IMG/VR virus record: IMGVR_UViG_3300017917_000963 | Span: 1-47,220 of that record | Direction: 5' to 3' (one strand) | Length of the DNA stretch: 47,220 nt | DNA from: a virus | Part shown: positions 1 to 8,513 of the stretch, in pieces | How positions within the stretch are numbered: position 1 is the first letter of the stretch | Layout of the letters: each line of letters opens with the position of its first letter | Notes under the pieces: model-generated | Told to the model about the DNA's origin: nothing | The model's input: only the letters and a program-made list of their open reading frames with translations | The model's database searches: none | Position numbers and translations under genes: made by a program

Positions 1-382
1 CATCCTCGGCTACTTCGATCCACACAGCACGATTAGGATATCGTTCTGCGATCTTAATATATATGTCATCTGCGATCATCTCGCAAGATTTATAGTCTAG
101 TTTGAGTGTACCTTTGGCATACAAGTTTTCTAACCAGCGTTTAAACTGTATAAACTCAATGTCTCGATCGTTGTGAAACACATCAATCCACACTCGGAAA
201 TGAAAAATATGACGATGTGGAACAGCCAAGAAAGACACGTCATATTCATCACCTGTGGCTAACTGTGGATCTGAATCTGCTGCTGGATAGCGGTGGATAC
301 CTTCCTTACGGAAAGTTACCCAAATCTTACGTTCTGCAGATTCTTTAATACGTTCAATTTGTTCGCGTTCTGCTTGTATCAT
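1..382 (-). CDS. QueD-like T-fold protein (6-pyruvoyl/6-carboxy-tetrahydropterin synthase family), 3' end outside window
   Basis: The gene starts with ATG at 380-382 and runs off the window edge, so 127 codons are visible and the C-terminus is missing. The pattern follows the QueD/PTPS fold: His30 in GIHRYPA, the HRH pair (His56 and His58) in VPHRHIFHF, a RDIEFIQFKRWL segment where QueD has its DFxxLK helix, and RAVWIEVAED near the end where the family has its catalytic-Glu strand. The three zinc-binding His positions are therefore kept, but the catalytic Cys that normally precedes HxH is absent, so the reaction may differ from QueD. It overlaps the gene before it by four bases (ATGA). Two genes further upstream in the same transcription direction is a DpdA-type transglycosylase, which uses preQ0-type bases made through QueD, so a role in 7-deazaguanine supply is a reasonable inference. 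Confidence 0.6.
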   Translation of the reverse strand, partial: MIQAEREQIERIKESAERKIWVTFRKEGIHRYPAADSDPQLATGDEYDVSFLAVPHRHIFHFRVWIDVFHNDRDIEFIQFKRWLENLYAKGTLKLDYKSCEMIADDIYIKIAERYPNRAVWIEVAED

Positions 383-651
383 AGTTTCAAACTTTCGTAT
401 GTGATAATTTTACCTAATTCTTGACCCAAATCTTGTCCTTCTACTATAACATGTAGATTGTTGTGTTGTCTATCGGTTTTTCTATCGTAGGTGTCAGTTT
501 GAACAACTACACCACCACTGGCGCGGAATACCTTAAAACGGATGCATTCTGAATCTGGTTCGTCTCTGGTTCTAATTACATGGCAATCATCTATAGAAAT
601 TAACCCATCATCATTGATCCAATTGCGTAGTTTTTTCTTAAGCCATCTCAT
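379..651 (-). CDS. Conserved phage protein of unknown function (90 aa)
   Basis: I do not recognise a domain. It is a small mixed-charge protein with an N-terminal basic stretch (MRWLKKKLRNW), a central strand-rich section (IRFKVFRASGGVVVQTDTYD) and no membrane segment or signal peptide. Its stop overlaps the start of the QueD-like gene by four bases (ATGA), so translation of the two is probably coupled. It belongs to the run of genes downstream of dpdA, and the tight packing suggests a common transcript. No Cys or His cluster is present that would indicate metal binding. Confidence 0.6.
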   Translation of the reverse strand: MRWLKKKLRNWINDDGLISIDDCHVIRTRDEPDSECIRFKVFRASGGVVVQTDTYDRKTDRQHNNLHVIVEGQDLGQELGKIITYESLKL

Positions 652-656
652 AATTA

Positions 657-1235
657 TTAGTTTTCAAAATGTTTTTTAAAGGTATCTCTAGTGCTAGAAA
701 TATTGTGTATTTGTTTCATGGCCTTGTCAGCAATACGCATTCTATAAGAGTTTTCGTGCCCATACCCATCTAGTAATACCCAACCGTTTTTTGATTTGAT
801 AGTTTTATCTCGACACCCTGCACGTATCTGATCACGACAATCGTAAAATCCCTCGGCTAATTTTTCTTGTATTGTATCTATTGCCATATCAACTATTTTA
901 ACTGTTGTAACTTCTAAAAAATCTGTATCATATGTAATTTGATTTTGATTTTGTGTTTTGTGATAATAGCGTGTATCTTCCCAGTGATTGGTTTTTTTGA
1001 TAGCATTAATAGTCATTGATCCAACAGTATGTGGTGCTTTACTGCCTTTGCGTCGAGTTTTATTATCAATGCCGTATTGGGGATGATCTACCAAACCATT
1101 TTTATCAATAGCATGCCCTTTATTAACCATTAGCTCATCGGCCCATTGTCCAACTTCGCAATCATTTTTAAAATTAGGAATTAGGGTTCCTTGACTGATA
1201 TTATCTTTGATAACACTTACTCTGGCTTTTTTCAT
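657..1235 (-). CDS. Possible PD-(D/E)XK-type nuclease (192 aa)
   Basis: A tentative nuclease reading rests on Glu27 (EVGQWADE), Asp50 in GLVDHPQYG and Asp57-Asn-Lys59 in YGIDNKTRR, spaced like the E...D...(D/E)xK core of PD-(D/E)XK enzymes. It is followed by basic residues and a conserved-looking HTVGSMT segment. The C-terminal half is helical and basic. It overlaps the upstream 177-aa gene by four bases. Its position between dpdA and the QueD-like gene would suit a DNA-processing or host-DNA-degrading role, but this is inference and no family could be confirmed. A CTAAATAC motif lies at 1256-1263 just upstream, inside the preceding gene, and may be chance. Confidence 0.4.
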   Translation of the reverse strand: MKKARVSVIKDNISQGTLIPNFKNDCEVGQWADELMVNKGHAIDKNGLVDHPQYGIDNKTRRKGSKAPHTVGSMTINAIKKTNHWEDTRYYHKTQNQNQITYDTDFLEVTTVKIVDMAIDTIQEKLAEGFYDCRDQIRAGCRDKTIKSKNGWVLLDGYGHENSYRMRIADKAMKQIHNISSTRDTFKKHFEN

Positions 1236-1765
1236 TTTAATGTTTCGTCCTTGGTGTATTTAGACCAGTCTGTAAATACTGATCGATCTTGAAGATCATG
1301 AATGTTGTGACACCAAACTCCGGGATTGGTCGCTCGAAAGTTTTTGTCATCTAATTTAAGTGTGGCATTATATCCAAACTGTCTGATATAGGGTAATTTT
1401 ATTGAAAGCATAGGAATAAAATTATTGTATTCCACTAGAGAGCTTTCTAGCAATCCTTCAGCACAACTCACATCAAGATCTAATGTACAAGTATAAAGAT
1501 GATCTCCGCCAAAGCCACTATGCAACATTAACTCAATCATTTTTTCCCAAGGGTGCCAACCATCAGCATCATTAACTTCTAATTTAGGAAAACTTTGATT
1601 GGCTCCAAAATAGATGTGTTCGCAACGATGTGCTAATGCACGAGCATGAATCTCTGCTGGATCTTGTACACCTACAACAAACAGTGTACGCATACCAAAT
1701 GCAGGCGAGTGTTCAACTTCTTCACCAATAAAAAATTGTGTGTCTTCGTGTCCCGGTCTATCCAT
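1232..1765 (-). CDS. Conserved protein of unknown function beside dpdA (177 aa)
   Basis: I recall similar proteins in marine T4-like phages but cannot name a function. Recognisable segments are MRTLFVVGVQDPAEI, a strand-helix start near residue 25; HIYFGANQSF near residue 50; and a C-terminal RATNPGVWCHN. The pattern suggests an alpha/beta fold. It has several Cys but no CxxxCxxC, so it is not a QueE-type radical SAM enzyme although that would suit the locus. The start overlaps the end of dpdA by eight bases and the stop overlaps the next gene by four, so it is translated within the dpdA operon and probably serves the same process. Confidence 0.55.
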   Translation of the reverse strand: MDRPGHEDTQFFIGEEVEHSPAFGMRTLFVVGVQDPAEIHARALAHRCEHIYFGANQSFPKLEVNDADGWHPWEKMIELMLHSGFGGDHLYTCTLDLDVSCAEGLLESSLVEYNNFIPMLSIKLPYIRQFGYNATLKLDDKNFRATNPGVWCHNIHDLQDRSVFTDWSKYTKDETLK

Positions 1766-3401
1766 TTTGCTCTAATTCATTAAGTTTGGCAACTTCTGCT
1801 TCGGAGAAGTCTTCACCATGTTCTGATTGTACTGTATCTTCTGTGGAGTTGTCAACAACTTCGAATAAGCTGTTGAATTGGCTCATAGCATTTTTGGCTT
1901 TTTTGCCTTTGAAACCACGTGTGCCAATAATATCCATCCAATAACGATCATAGTGTTCGATAATGGCTTCGGATTCTGCTCTGTCAGGCGTGGCAAATAT
2001 AGCATCCACAATGTCGGCAAAGAAAGCATGGTCACCTTTGCTATTACGCATCATGTGAGGCCAAGATCCTGCATCAAATTCTCTGTTGGCACGTTGCACA
2101 GCTTCAATGTGTGTCCAAACATTATGACCCATGAGTAGAGCATAACTAAAACTATCCCACGATGTTTTGCCATTCTTACCAATCTTGTTTAGATCTGGCA
2201 ACACATGAAAGTGATTCATGTTGTTAGGATCGAATGTTTCACCATTTAATTCAGCATCTGTTTTACGAGTTCCAGGTTTGTAGATACAGATATCTTTCAT
2301 GGTCATTAGCTTGGAGATCGGACTTTCATCAAAGTGATCAATTAAACCATCTGCTACTACCGCCTGACCATATGGACGTGTATCTGTACTATATTTTTTA
2401 TCATCCACAATAGGACTCATTCTATAGCACCACTTGTCCTCGTGAGGCAAGTCAATGTGATGATACACTTGTCCATTGGCTGTGGCCAAAAATGGTGATG
2501 CACAGTCAAAGCTGATTGTGAAAGCAGGATTAACGTATCGACGTACAGCACGTTGAATAACTGTGAGCAAAACTGCCCACTCCAATTTACTTGTGCCCAA
2601 GAAGTGCATCCAATCGTGAACACCTTCTTGCAACAAGTTATCATGGCGTAGTGCTACTAAACGTTTAAGAACTAAATGTACGTCGCACATGTTCTGGCCG
2701 CCCATACTCCAACCATTGAAGTGGGTGTCGGGATATTTCTTAGGATCACAATAATCCTTCATTAGATCGTACCACTTGTCTGCTTCGCCGTGATTGGATC
2801 CTTGTAACACGTTCAAGAACTTGGCACCACCGTTTTTAACACCTTTTCGATGAGCCATGAAGTAGTCGTTGTTGAACTTAGTGGCTGCTACAGCTTCTTC
2901 ATATGTGGTAATACCACAAGCCGCCGATGCTTTTTTATCGTGAATAACCCAGGTTGGAATATCAAGGATCATGCCATAGTTAGCAACACCATCCAACCAC
3001 TTCAGCACAGCGTCTCGTTTCTTTTGTGCTTTAGGACAACCAGAACCAGCTTTCCAGTCACCTTCCCAGAGTCCTTTAGCAATCTGGAATCCACCAGAGT
3101 CGCCTAATATAAGTGTGTTGGGATCTCGATTACGAACCATGTCTTCACTTGGATCAGGTTTGGTCAAATCCAAGTTGGCATGACCACCTGAATACAATGA
3201 CCATCGATACGGAAACAAACCTTTTTGATCGTTGAGCCAGTTCATCATTTCCATGTCCTGCAACCCAGCAGGCATACGTGATGGTTCTACATAGTTAGGA
3301 TCTGATCGTTGTTTACCTATAAATGTGGCATAGAAGCCCGAGATAGCGGGCAAAAATACTGCGTAATCATTTTGTTTTGCTGTTAAATTATCCTGCGACA
3401 T
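1758..3401 (-). CDS. dpdA: DpdA-like DNA/tRNA-guanine transglycosylase family protein
   Basis: This 547-aa protein carries the TGT-fold active-site signatures. Asp101 lies in GDSGGFQ, Asp147 in MILDIPTW, NVLQG is at 197-201, WSMGGQ at 231-236 matches the base-recognition GG loop, and Asp299 in SFDCASPF sits where TGT has its nucleophilic Asp. Phage DpdA proteins exchange guanine in DNA for 7-deazaguanines such as preQ0, protecting phage DNA from host restriction; tRNA modification is the alternative. The C-terminal zinc site of bacterial Tgt is not evident, and about 240 C-terminal residues have no counterpart that I recognise. The start is supported by AAGGAA a few bases upstream. It overlaps the genes on both sides and is followed by a QueD-like gene. 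Function is inferred from family knowledge. Confidence 0.75.
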   Translation of the reverse strand: MSQDNLTAKQNDYAVFLPAISGFYATFIGKQRSDPNYVEPSRMPAGLQDMEMMNWLNDQKGLFPYRWSLYSGGHANLDLTKPDPSEDMVRNRDPNTLILGDSGGFQIAKGLWEGDWKAGSGCPKAQKKRDAVLKWLDGVANYGMILDIPTWVIHDKKASAACGITTYEEAVAATKFNNDYFMAHRKGVKNGGAKFLNVLQGSNHGEADKWYDLMKDYCDPKKYPDTHFNGWSMGGQNMCDVHLVLKRLVALRHDNLLQEGVHDWMHFLGTSKLEWAVLLTVIQRAVRRYVNPAFTISFDCASPFLATANGQVYHHIDLPHEDKWCYRMSPIVDDKKYSTDTRPYGQAVVADGLIDHFDESPISKLMTMKDICIYKPGTRKTDAELNGETFDPNNMNHFHVLPDLNKIGKNGKTSWDSFSYALLMGHNVWTHIEAVQRANREFDAGSWPHMMRNSKGDHAFFADIVDAIFATPDRAESEAIIEHYDRYWMDIIGTRGFKGKKAKNAMSQFNSLFEVVDNSTEDTVQSEHGEDFSEAEVAKLNELEQNG

Positions 3402-3756
3402 GGTGTTCCTTGATTAACGCTTGTACTATTTTTAATTGTTCTTCTGCTTGTTTAAATTTGGTGTAGGCATCTTGAATGGAAGGATTCTTTTCTGCCATTT
3501 CTTTCCACTCTCGTTCTTCGTCCATTTTACGTCCAGCCCAGTCAATGATTTCTTTGACATTTGGACTAAGATCAATGTTGACATCACCGCCTAGAGTCAA
3601 CCACTGGTTGCCATCGTAAACTTCCATTCTCATACCGCTTGGATTATAACGAACTTGTCCAACACCGGGCATACTTTGATCCATATAAGGTGGAGCAGTG
3701 CTATGACTGCCCACTGTTACATATTGATAGTTGCCAACTACGCTTTTAACGATCAT
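3388..3756 (-). CDS. Conserved marine T4-like phage protein, unknown function (122 aa)
   Basis: The N-terminal half contains GQVRYNPSGMRMEVYDG followed by NQWLTLGG, a strand-turn pattern found in small virion or fibre-associated modules. The C-terminal half (about residues 63-118) is a charged helix, likely coiled coil (WAGRKMDEEREWKEMAEK). There is no enzymatic motif. It overlaps the clamp gene start by four bases and dpdA by 14 bases, so it is translated between them. A virion or accessory replication role cannot be decided from sequence. Confidence 0.55.
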   Translation of the reverse strand: MIVKSVVGNYQYVTVGSHSTAPPYMDQSMPGVGQVRYNPSGMRMEVYDGNQWLTLGGDVNIDLSPNVKEIIDWAGRKMDEEREWKEMAEKNPSIQDAYTKFKQAEEQLKIVQALIKEHHVAG

Positions 3757-4475
3757 TTACTCTGTGCTGGAAGAATATAGTTATAAGTTGCCAAACCGGA
3801 GTCAACAGTGATCATTGCTGCGCCATCATCGCTGATACGAACAACTTTATCCCCTGTTAAATCCATAATTGAAATAAAAGTTTTGATTGGCCATGCCCAA
3901 CTACGTTTTAATTGTCCTGCAACATCGTGTTGGAACACAAAGTTACCTGCGTGGGTTGAATGATCGCCAAAGAAGAATTTTAAGTTACCATTTTCTGTTT
4001 TGGCTTGAAAATTTACTTCTTCTGCATTAGCACTGGCCTGCATCTTCAACCGTTGAATTGACGCTACAGTTGGTTCAAATTCAATGTGCCAATTTACACC
4101 TTTAAATTTAACTGTTTTAAGTTTTTCATTAATAATTTCTGACGCCATAAAACGATAGTTGTTTTTAAAGTCGCCTGTGGCATTTTCAAAGTTAATACCG
4201 TCCGGTGCTCCTGTGTCTTTACGTGTTACAGACAACTTGGCATTTTCTTTGTACTCTTGAATGTTCAACAAGATGTTTAATTTAGTTAAATTTGGCATAC
4301 CAAACGTGCCTACAAACTCTGCCACTGGTGCTGAGTACTTGCCTTCTACTACTACACTACGGTCCTCGGCCATACCGGAGATTAACGTCTCGTTGGCATC
4401 GCCGGTAATTTTAACTAAGTCAATGCAACCTAATTTCAATGTATGTTCTACTAAGTCTAATAAATGATCTCTCAT
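3753..4475 (-). CDS. 45: Sliding DNA clamp (gp45-like)
   Basis: At 240 aa this is close to T4 gp45 (228 aa). It shows the two-domain, strand-rich clamp pattern: the N-terminal segment ends in the KLNILLNIQEY strand and the C-terminal segment contains RSWAWPIKTFISIMDLTGDKVVRISDDGAAMITV, here cited only as its position, residues 189-224. As a trimeric ring it would tether the polymerase encoded two genes upstream, be loaded by the gp44-type ATPase at 43-44 kb, and in T4-like phages also activate late transcription. A sigma70-type promoter (TTGCAG, 17 bp, TATAAT at 4497-4525) and an AGGAG site directly precede it, so it can be expressed early and independently of the polymerase gene. Confidence 0.85.
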   Translation of the reverse strand: MRDHLLDLVEHTLKLGCIDLVKITGDANETLISGMAEDRSVVVEGKYSAPVAEFVGTFGMPNLTKLNILLNIQEYKENAKLSVTRKDTGAPDGINFENATGDFKNNYRFMASEIINEKLKTVKFKGVNWHIEFEPTVASIQRLKMQASANAEEVNFQAKTENGNLKFFFGDHSTHAGNFVFQHDVAGQLKRSWAWPIKTFISIMDLTGDKVVRISDDGAAMITVDSGLATYNYILPAQSK

Positions 4476-4496
4476 GTTTTTCTCCTATTGTGTTTG

Positions 4497-4525
4497 ATTA
4501 TAACTGGTTTATTTAGATTCTGCAA
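4497..4525 (-). promoter_or_regulatory. Sigma70-type promoter for the clamp gene
   Basis: On the minus strand TTGCAG (4520-4525) is separated by 17 bp from a perfect TATAAT (4497-4502), and the clamp ATG follows about 20 bases later after AGGAG. A CTAAATAAA string lies within the spacer and could double as a late element, but it also encodes the stop of the preceding gene. Confidence 0.6.
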
Positions 4526-5465
4526 CTGATTTGTGAACAATTTTTGCCAGAGTTTGTCCGCCTCGAAGTGATGTTAGTGTTCCGGGTTTTCGTAACTCTA
4601 ACCAGGTAGTTGGACCATTGTTATTCCAACTATAAATTTGATCATATCCAACTGTTGCGGCAAATTGTCGGACCATGAATCCGGGAGTATAACAAGCATA
4701 ATGTTGCTCAGCTAGCTTTACAGCTTTATCACGATCGCAATCATTAAATGTCATTATTAGTGTACCACCGGGTTTTAATTTTTGATAGATTTCTATCAAA
4801 TACTTACGCACAATTTCAAATGGTTTAAATTCAAAGAAGTTGTATACCAAGCAAAGACCAATTTGTCCATTAGGCACTTTTTCTAATATCTCAGAATCGA
4901 TGTCTTCTCGCACTGTATATAATCTAAGTCGTCGTTGATATTCTTCGGGGAATTTTTCAAATGCTGGCACAAGTAAATCGTGTTGTTGAGCCACAAGGTA
5001 CAAAGGATCAAATCCAACCATGTCTTCTACAAACTTTTCTAACCCAGGTTGAATAATCATGGCTGGATGTTGCCAATCAACATAATTTTGAATTCTTACT
5101 CTTAGTAAAGTTTCAGTCTCCTCATCAAGTACAGGACGACGATTGAGAATGTGATCAGCTGAATCATTTCGCATTTCTTGATCGTATAACCGATAACTTT
5201 CCTGAAACCAATACTTTTCTTCGATCTCGATCTGTAGTTTTATTGATTGTTTTAACTCATCGAGTTGAGATTCAAACTGGTCAATTTGTTTATGAATTTC
5301 ATTGTATTGAATGTCTAATTGTTGCTTAAAATTACTCAACTGAATTGGTTGTGTACCAACTAAATGAATAATTTTTTCAAGATTTAACTCAACCTCACGT
5401 TGTGCTGAACGTGTTGATAATTTATCCAATGCTGTTTTATAAGCAACAAGATCGCTGAGTTTCAT
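4509..5465 (-). CDS. Methyltransferase-like protein with N-terminal coiled coil
   Basis: The ATG at 5463-5465 follows the polymerase stop by one base (TAATATG) and is preferred over a TTG four codons earlier. Residues about 40-90 form a long charged helix, likely coiled coil. The C-terminal half resembles a class I SAM methyltransferase: LCLVYNFFEF, then KPGGTLIMTFND as the strand 4/5 region, a signature of these enzymes. The usual glycine-rich motif I is not clear (FDPLYLVAQQHD is in its place), so SAM binding may be altered or lost. Its position between polymerase and clamp suggests an accessory role in DNA metabolism, but the substrate is unknown. Confidence 0.5.
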   Translation of the reverse strand: MKLSDLVAYKTALDKLSTRSAQREVELNLEKIIHLVGTQPIQLSNFKQQLDIQYNEIHKQIDQFESQLDELKQSIKLQIEIEEKYWFQESYRLYDQEMRNDSADHILNRRPVLDEETETLLRVRIQNYVDWQHPAMIIQPGLEKFVEDMVGFDPLYLVAQQHDLLVPAFEKFPEEYQRRLRLYTVREDIDSEILEKVPNGQIGLCLVYNFFEFKPFEIVRKYLIEIYQKLKPGGTLIMTFNDCDRDKAVKLAEQHYACYTPGFMVRQFAATVGYDQIYSWNNNGPTTWLELRKPGTLTSLRGGQTLAKIVHKSVAESK

Positions 5466-5466
5466 A

Positions 5467-8124
5467 TTACCACTCAAATAAAGTTTGAAAGGTATTATCA
5501 GTATTAGTAGCTGACGCTAAATCCCAATCCAATACACCCAACAAGTTATCAACTTTGCCATCAATCACTGTGGCTTCCATTTCAGCATCATCAAATGGCA
5601 ATTCTTTAAACCAAGCAGGTAAATGTATCTCGTCTGTAGGATAACCAATCGAAGTCCAACCCAATGCATTTGACTTTAGTTTACACACAATGGTTTTCAT
5701 GCCATCAACAATTTGCAAACTATAATTGTCACCGTTCATCTTACGTAGGTTGTTCCAGTTCAACGCCGCACGAACGTGACCTGGCATATTTGCCTTGCCT
5801 TCGCGTTCTTCTTTCTTACCATACATAGTCAAATTGTTCACACGCTTAGGCGAACCTTTTTCCCAACCTGGTCGCTCCTTGAATGCATACTTGAACTCTC
5901 GAATCTTTTCTACTACTTGATCTTTACCTGCACCAGTTAATACATCATGCAAAATGTCACTTAAGAAGTTTTGTATGACCACAGGAGTGTCTGATCTTTT
6001 TAAGTCCAACCCCATGGCTTTGACTTTGCCTGGCTTACCATCAATATCTACACGTTTACCTTCTTTATCGATGATCATTACAGCATAACGTTTCTTGGTA
6101 ATAAACAAACCTTTTGATGCAACAACTTCTCGTCCACCTCGGATTACACTACCCATTTCTCTTGGACAATGGAATGCCTGTTCCATAAACGCTGGAAAAC
6201 TTTGATTGACTTGATCAGCAATAGAGTCATACAGTGCAATACAAGTTTCTTTTGACCATTCCATACGTCCTTCTTCTACTTCTTTCTTTAGCACTGGCCA
6301 AGCTGAGAAGTAACAAGAGTCTGTGTCACCGTAGATGATTGTTTCTCCTACATGATCGTATTTTCCTGTAATACATTCGTTGACGTAAGCATCCATGTGC
6401 TTGGCAATAGCTCGGCCGGTAAGGGTAGTACTTTGACCAATACGCTTATCAAAGAACCTACAACCAGGATTAAGAATAGCACCATACAAACTGTTAAGAT
6501 TAATTTTTTTAACCAGCTGACGCTTGTCCCAATATTCTTCATCTTCTTTGGTCTCACATTCTTTGAGTTTGGCCTGCATTTGTTTACGTTCGGCATACCA
6601 ACGTTTTAACAAGCCAGGAATAATACCTTCACGTTCAAATGTAAAGATTGTACCATTGGCTGAAATAATCCAAGGTTGATTTGAATCGAATACAATCTTC
6701 CATACTTCTGCAGCCGAGTGAACAGTTTCGTCACCATCTTGCCAGTCGATGGTAATTTCTGTACCACGTTGCTGTTCCATTACAGCAGTATATTCTAATG
6801 TAGCAAACAACCCTTCCCAGGCTGCTGCAAAACTAGCACCTCCTCGCATTTTGTCGGAGATGTAGTTGTTGGTCATTGTGGGTCTAAGTTGACCAATGAT
6901 TGTTTCCGGCCCCATGTTAAGAGCACGGATCGCTGACGGGTACAATGAGTTGATGTCGATTGACCCAATGTATTCGTGTATGCCTTTTTTGGGGTAAGCA
7001 ACGTAGGCACCTGCGGCTTGTGTATCTTCATCTGTGAGTCTTTCCTTACGATTAGGTACAACCATTCCACGTTCGTGGGCTTCATTAATAATAGCTTGCT
7101 CTGTTACTGCTACGGCTCCCATTGTGGTTTGTAGCAACACTGTGTTTTCATGTGCCAGTGTATTGGCCAAATCCAAAAACTTTAACTTGGCATCTAGTTT
7201 GGCCAACAACATAGTATCTTGTCTGTTGTATTCAATAAACGTTTTAAAGTTTTGATTGTACAACTGATCCAATGTGCCTTCAAATGCCGTCTTGCGTTCA
7301 TCCAGTTCGTATTCACCAATGGCATCCAAACTATAACTATGACGTTCTTCGTATGTATACTTGCGATACAGTTGCATATAGTCCATATGCACACGTCCAA
7401 TCAAATCATAAGTCTCTTGTTCTGCACCAAAGCGTTCAAACATACGCTTTTTAGGATACTGATTCCACAAACACATTCTACGTGTATCGTCTTTGCTTAA
7501 TACACGAGTGATACGATTAATGGTGTAAGGGATATCAAAGCCCTCTGAGTTCCATCCACTTAAAGCATCTGCATCTTCAATTAGGTCTAAGAACACATTG
7601 AGCATGTCTGCTTCATTGGTGAACAACATACAGTTTTCAAACTCGGCGCAAATTTCTTCGGCTGTAGCTTGACTCATATGTTTAGGAGGAATAACTAGCG
7701 TAACCATTTGTTCTAGCCAACCCAAATACACTGATATAGCAGTGATTGGATTAAATGGATCTTCAGGTCGACTAAATCCACGTTCAGGATCAAAGTCGAC
7801 CTCAATGTCAAAAAATGCTGTATGTAATCGAGGACCGTCTTGCCCTTTATAGTTTTCTTCCAAGCAACGGAAGATGGGATTGATATCCGACTCGTACAAT
7901 TGCTTGCCCGATTGGATACGCATTTCTTTGCGGAATTCTTTGTTGTTGCGTGTTGAAAAACGACTTACAGGCGTTCCATAGATTGATTGGAACTTGCCTC
8001 TTGGGTCATCATAATAGAAAATGTAGTTGGCTGGATATTCGCGATACTCTCTACGTCCATCCTTGCGCTCAACTACATGTATGCGATCGTGTTCACGATC
8101 AAATAGTGCATCAATATAACTCAT
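5467..8124 (-). CDS. 43: DNA polymerase, family B (gp43-like) with 3'-5' exonuclease
   Basis: The 885-aa length matches T4 gp43 (898 aa). Exonuclease motifs are complete: FFDIEVD (Asp106, Glu108), SGWNSEGFD (189-197) and YNRQD (299-303). Polymerase motifs are complete: motif A DINSLYPS (Asp390), motif B Lys540 with NSLYG (544-548) and motif C YGDTDS (Asp600, Asp602). The C-terminus ends in TLFEW, a plausible clamp-binding tail like those of T4-type polymerases. GGAG lies seven bases before ATG. The leader upstream (8125-8196) contains short inverted repeats, and T4 gp43 is known to repress its own translation by binding a hairpin at its ribosome binding site. The gene is followed directly by the methyltransferase-like gene and then the clamp. 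Confidence 0.95.
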   Translation of the reverse strand: MSYIDALFDREHDRIHVVERKDGRREYREYPANYIFYYDDPRGKFQSIYGTPVSRFSTRNNKEFRKEMRIQSGKQLYESDINPIFRCLEENYKGQDGPRLHTAFFDIEVDFDPERGFSRPEDPFNPITAISVYLGWLEQMVTLVIPPKHMSQATAEEICAEFENCMLFTNEADMLNVFLDLIEDADALSGWNSEGFDIPYTINRITRVLSKDDTRRMCLWNQYPKKRMFERFGAEQETYDLIGRVHMDYMQLYRKYTYEERHSYSLDAIGEYELDERKTAFEGTLDQLYNQNFKTFIEYNRQDTMLLAKLDAKLKFLDLANTLAHENTVLLQTTMGAVAVTEQAIINEAHERGMVVPNRKERLTDEDTQAAGAYVAYPKKGIHEYIGSIDINSLYPSAIRALNMGPETIIGQLRPTMTNNYISDKMRGGASFAAAWEGLFATLEYTAVMEQQRGTEITIDWQDGDETVHSAAEVWKIVFDSNQPWIISANGTIFTFEREGIIPGLLKRWYAERKQMQAKLKECETKEDEEYWDKRQLVKKINLNSLYGAILNPGCRFFDKRIGQSTTLTGRAIAKHMDAYVNECITGKYDHVGETIIYGDTDSCYFSAWPVLKKEVEEGRMEWSKETCIALYDSIADQVNQSFPAFMEQAFHCPREMGSVIRGGREVVASKGLFITKKRYAVMIIDKEGKRVDIDGKPGKVKAMGLDLKRSDTPVVIQNFLSDILHDVLTGAGKDQVVEKIREFKYAFKERPGWEKGSPKRVNNLTMYGKKEEREGKANMPGHVRAALNWNNLRKMNGDNYSLQIVDGMKTIVCKLKSNALGWTSIGYPTDEIHLPAWFKELPFDDAEMEATVIDGKVDNLLGVLDWDLASATNTDNTFQTLFEW

Positions 8125-8196
8125 CTGTCTCCGTTTATGGCCGGTAAGCCGTGATTCATGCCCGTAACGTGGGCGAGGCGCTGTTTAAAACAGTAC
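8125..8196 (-). promoter_or_regulatory. Structured leader upstream of DNA polymerase gene
   Basis: This 72-base gap holds a CTGTTT-T-AAACAG palindrome near 8175-8195, a GCCC...GGGC stem candidate near 8158-8173 and CGG-CTTA-CCG immediately before the ribosome binding site of gene 43. Short hairpins near the start could be an autoregulatory operator as in T4, but stems are short and the assignment is tentative. Confidence 0.3.
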
Positions 8197-8457
8197 TTAT
8201 AGTGTCTTACCAGTCATGGTCAAAATTTGCTCAAGCAACTCATAATCTGATTGCTCTTGACCAAAACCGGCTTTGTGTGCAAGTTTGACTGCTTTTTTAA
8301 GAATACCTGGCTTGATTTCCATTTCTTCTGCTACTGCTTTGATTGTGTCATTCAAGCCACCTGTGAGAGTTTCAATCTCGTGCATGACTTGTGAACCTTC
8401 ATTGATGATTTGAGTAAGTTTAGCTGTTTGTTCTGCCGTAAATACGCGATCTGACAT
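8197..8457 (-). CDS. Small dsDNA-binding protein, DsbA-like (T4 type)
   Basis: An 86-aa, highly helical protein whose length matches T4 DsbA (89 aa), a dsDNA-binding protein linked to late transcription. The segment VAEEMEIKPGILKKAVKLAHK resembles a helix-turn-helix-like core and corresponds to residues 42-62. It has no Cys pair, so it is unrelated to the periplasmic oxidoreductase of the same name. A consensus sigma70 promoter and an AGGAG site precede it, so early expression is likely. Similar proteins are common beside gene 43 in marine T4-like phages, to my recollection. Confidence 0.5.
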   Translation of the reverse strand: MSDRVFTAEQTAKLTQIINEGSQVMHEIETLTGGLNDTIKAVAEEMEIKPGILKKAVKLAHKAGFGQEQSDYELLEQILTMTGKTL

Positions 8458-8484
8458 TTAATTCTCCTAGTTAATAACAATGTT

Positions 8485-8513
8485 ATTGTACATGATATTT
8501 GATACAGTGTCAA
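8485..8513 (-). promoter_or_regulatory. Sigma70 promoter for the dsbA-like gene
   Basis: TTGACA (8508-8513) and TACAAT (8485-8490) on the minus strand are separated by exactly 17 bp. The gene starts about 28 bases downstream after AGGAG. Confidence 0.7.

Noticed and set aside
1256-1263. Late promoter CTAAATAC before the possible nuclease gene
   Set aside because: It lies within coding sequence and may be chance; not listed as a feature.
1232-1765. QueE in the DpdA locus
   Set aside because: There is no CxxxCxxC motif, so it is not a radical SAM enzyme.
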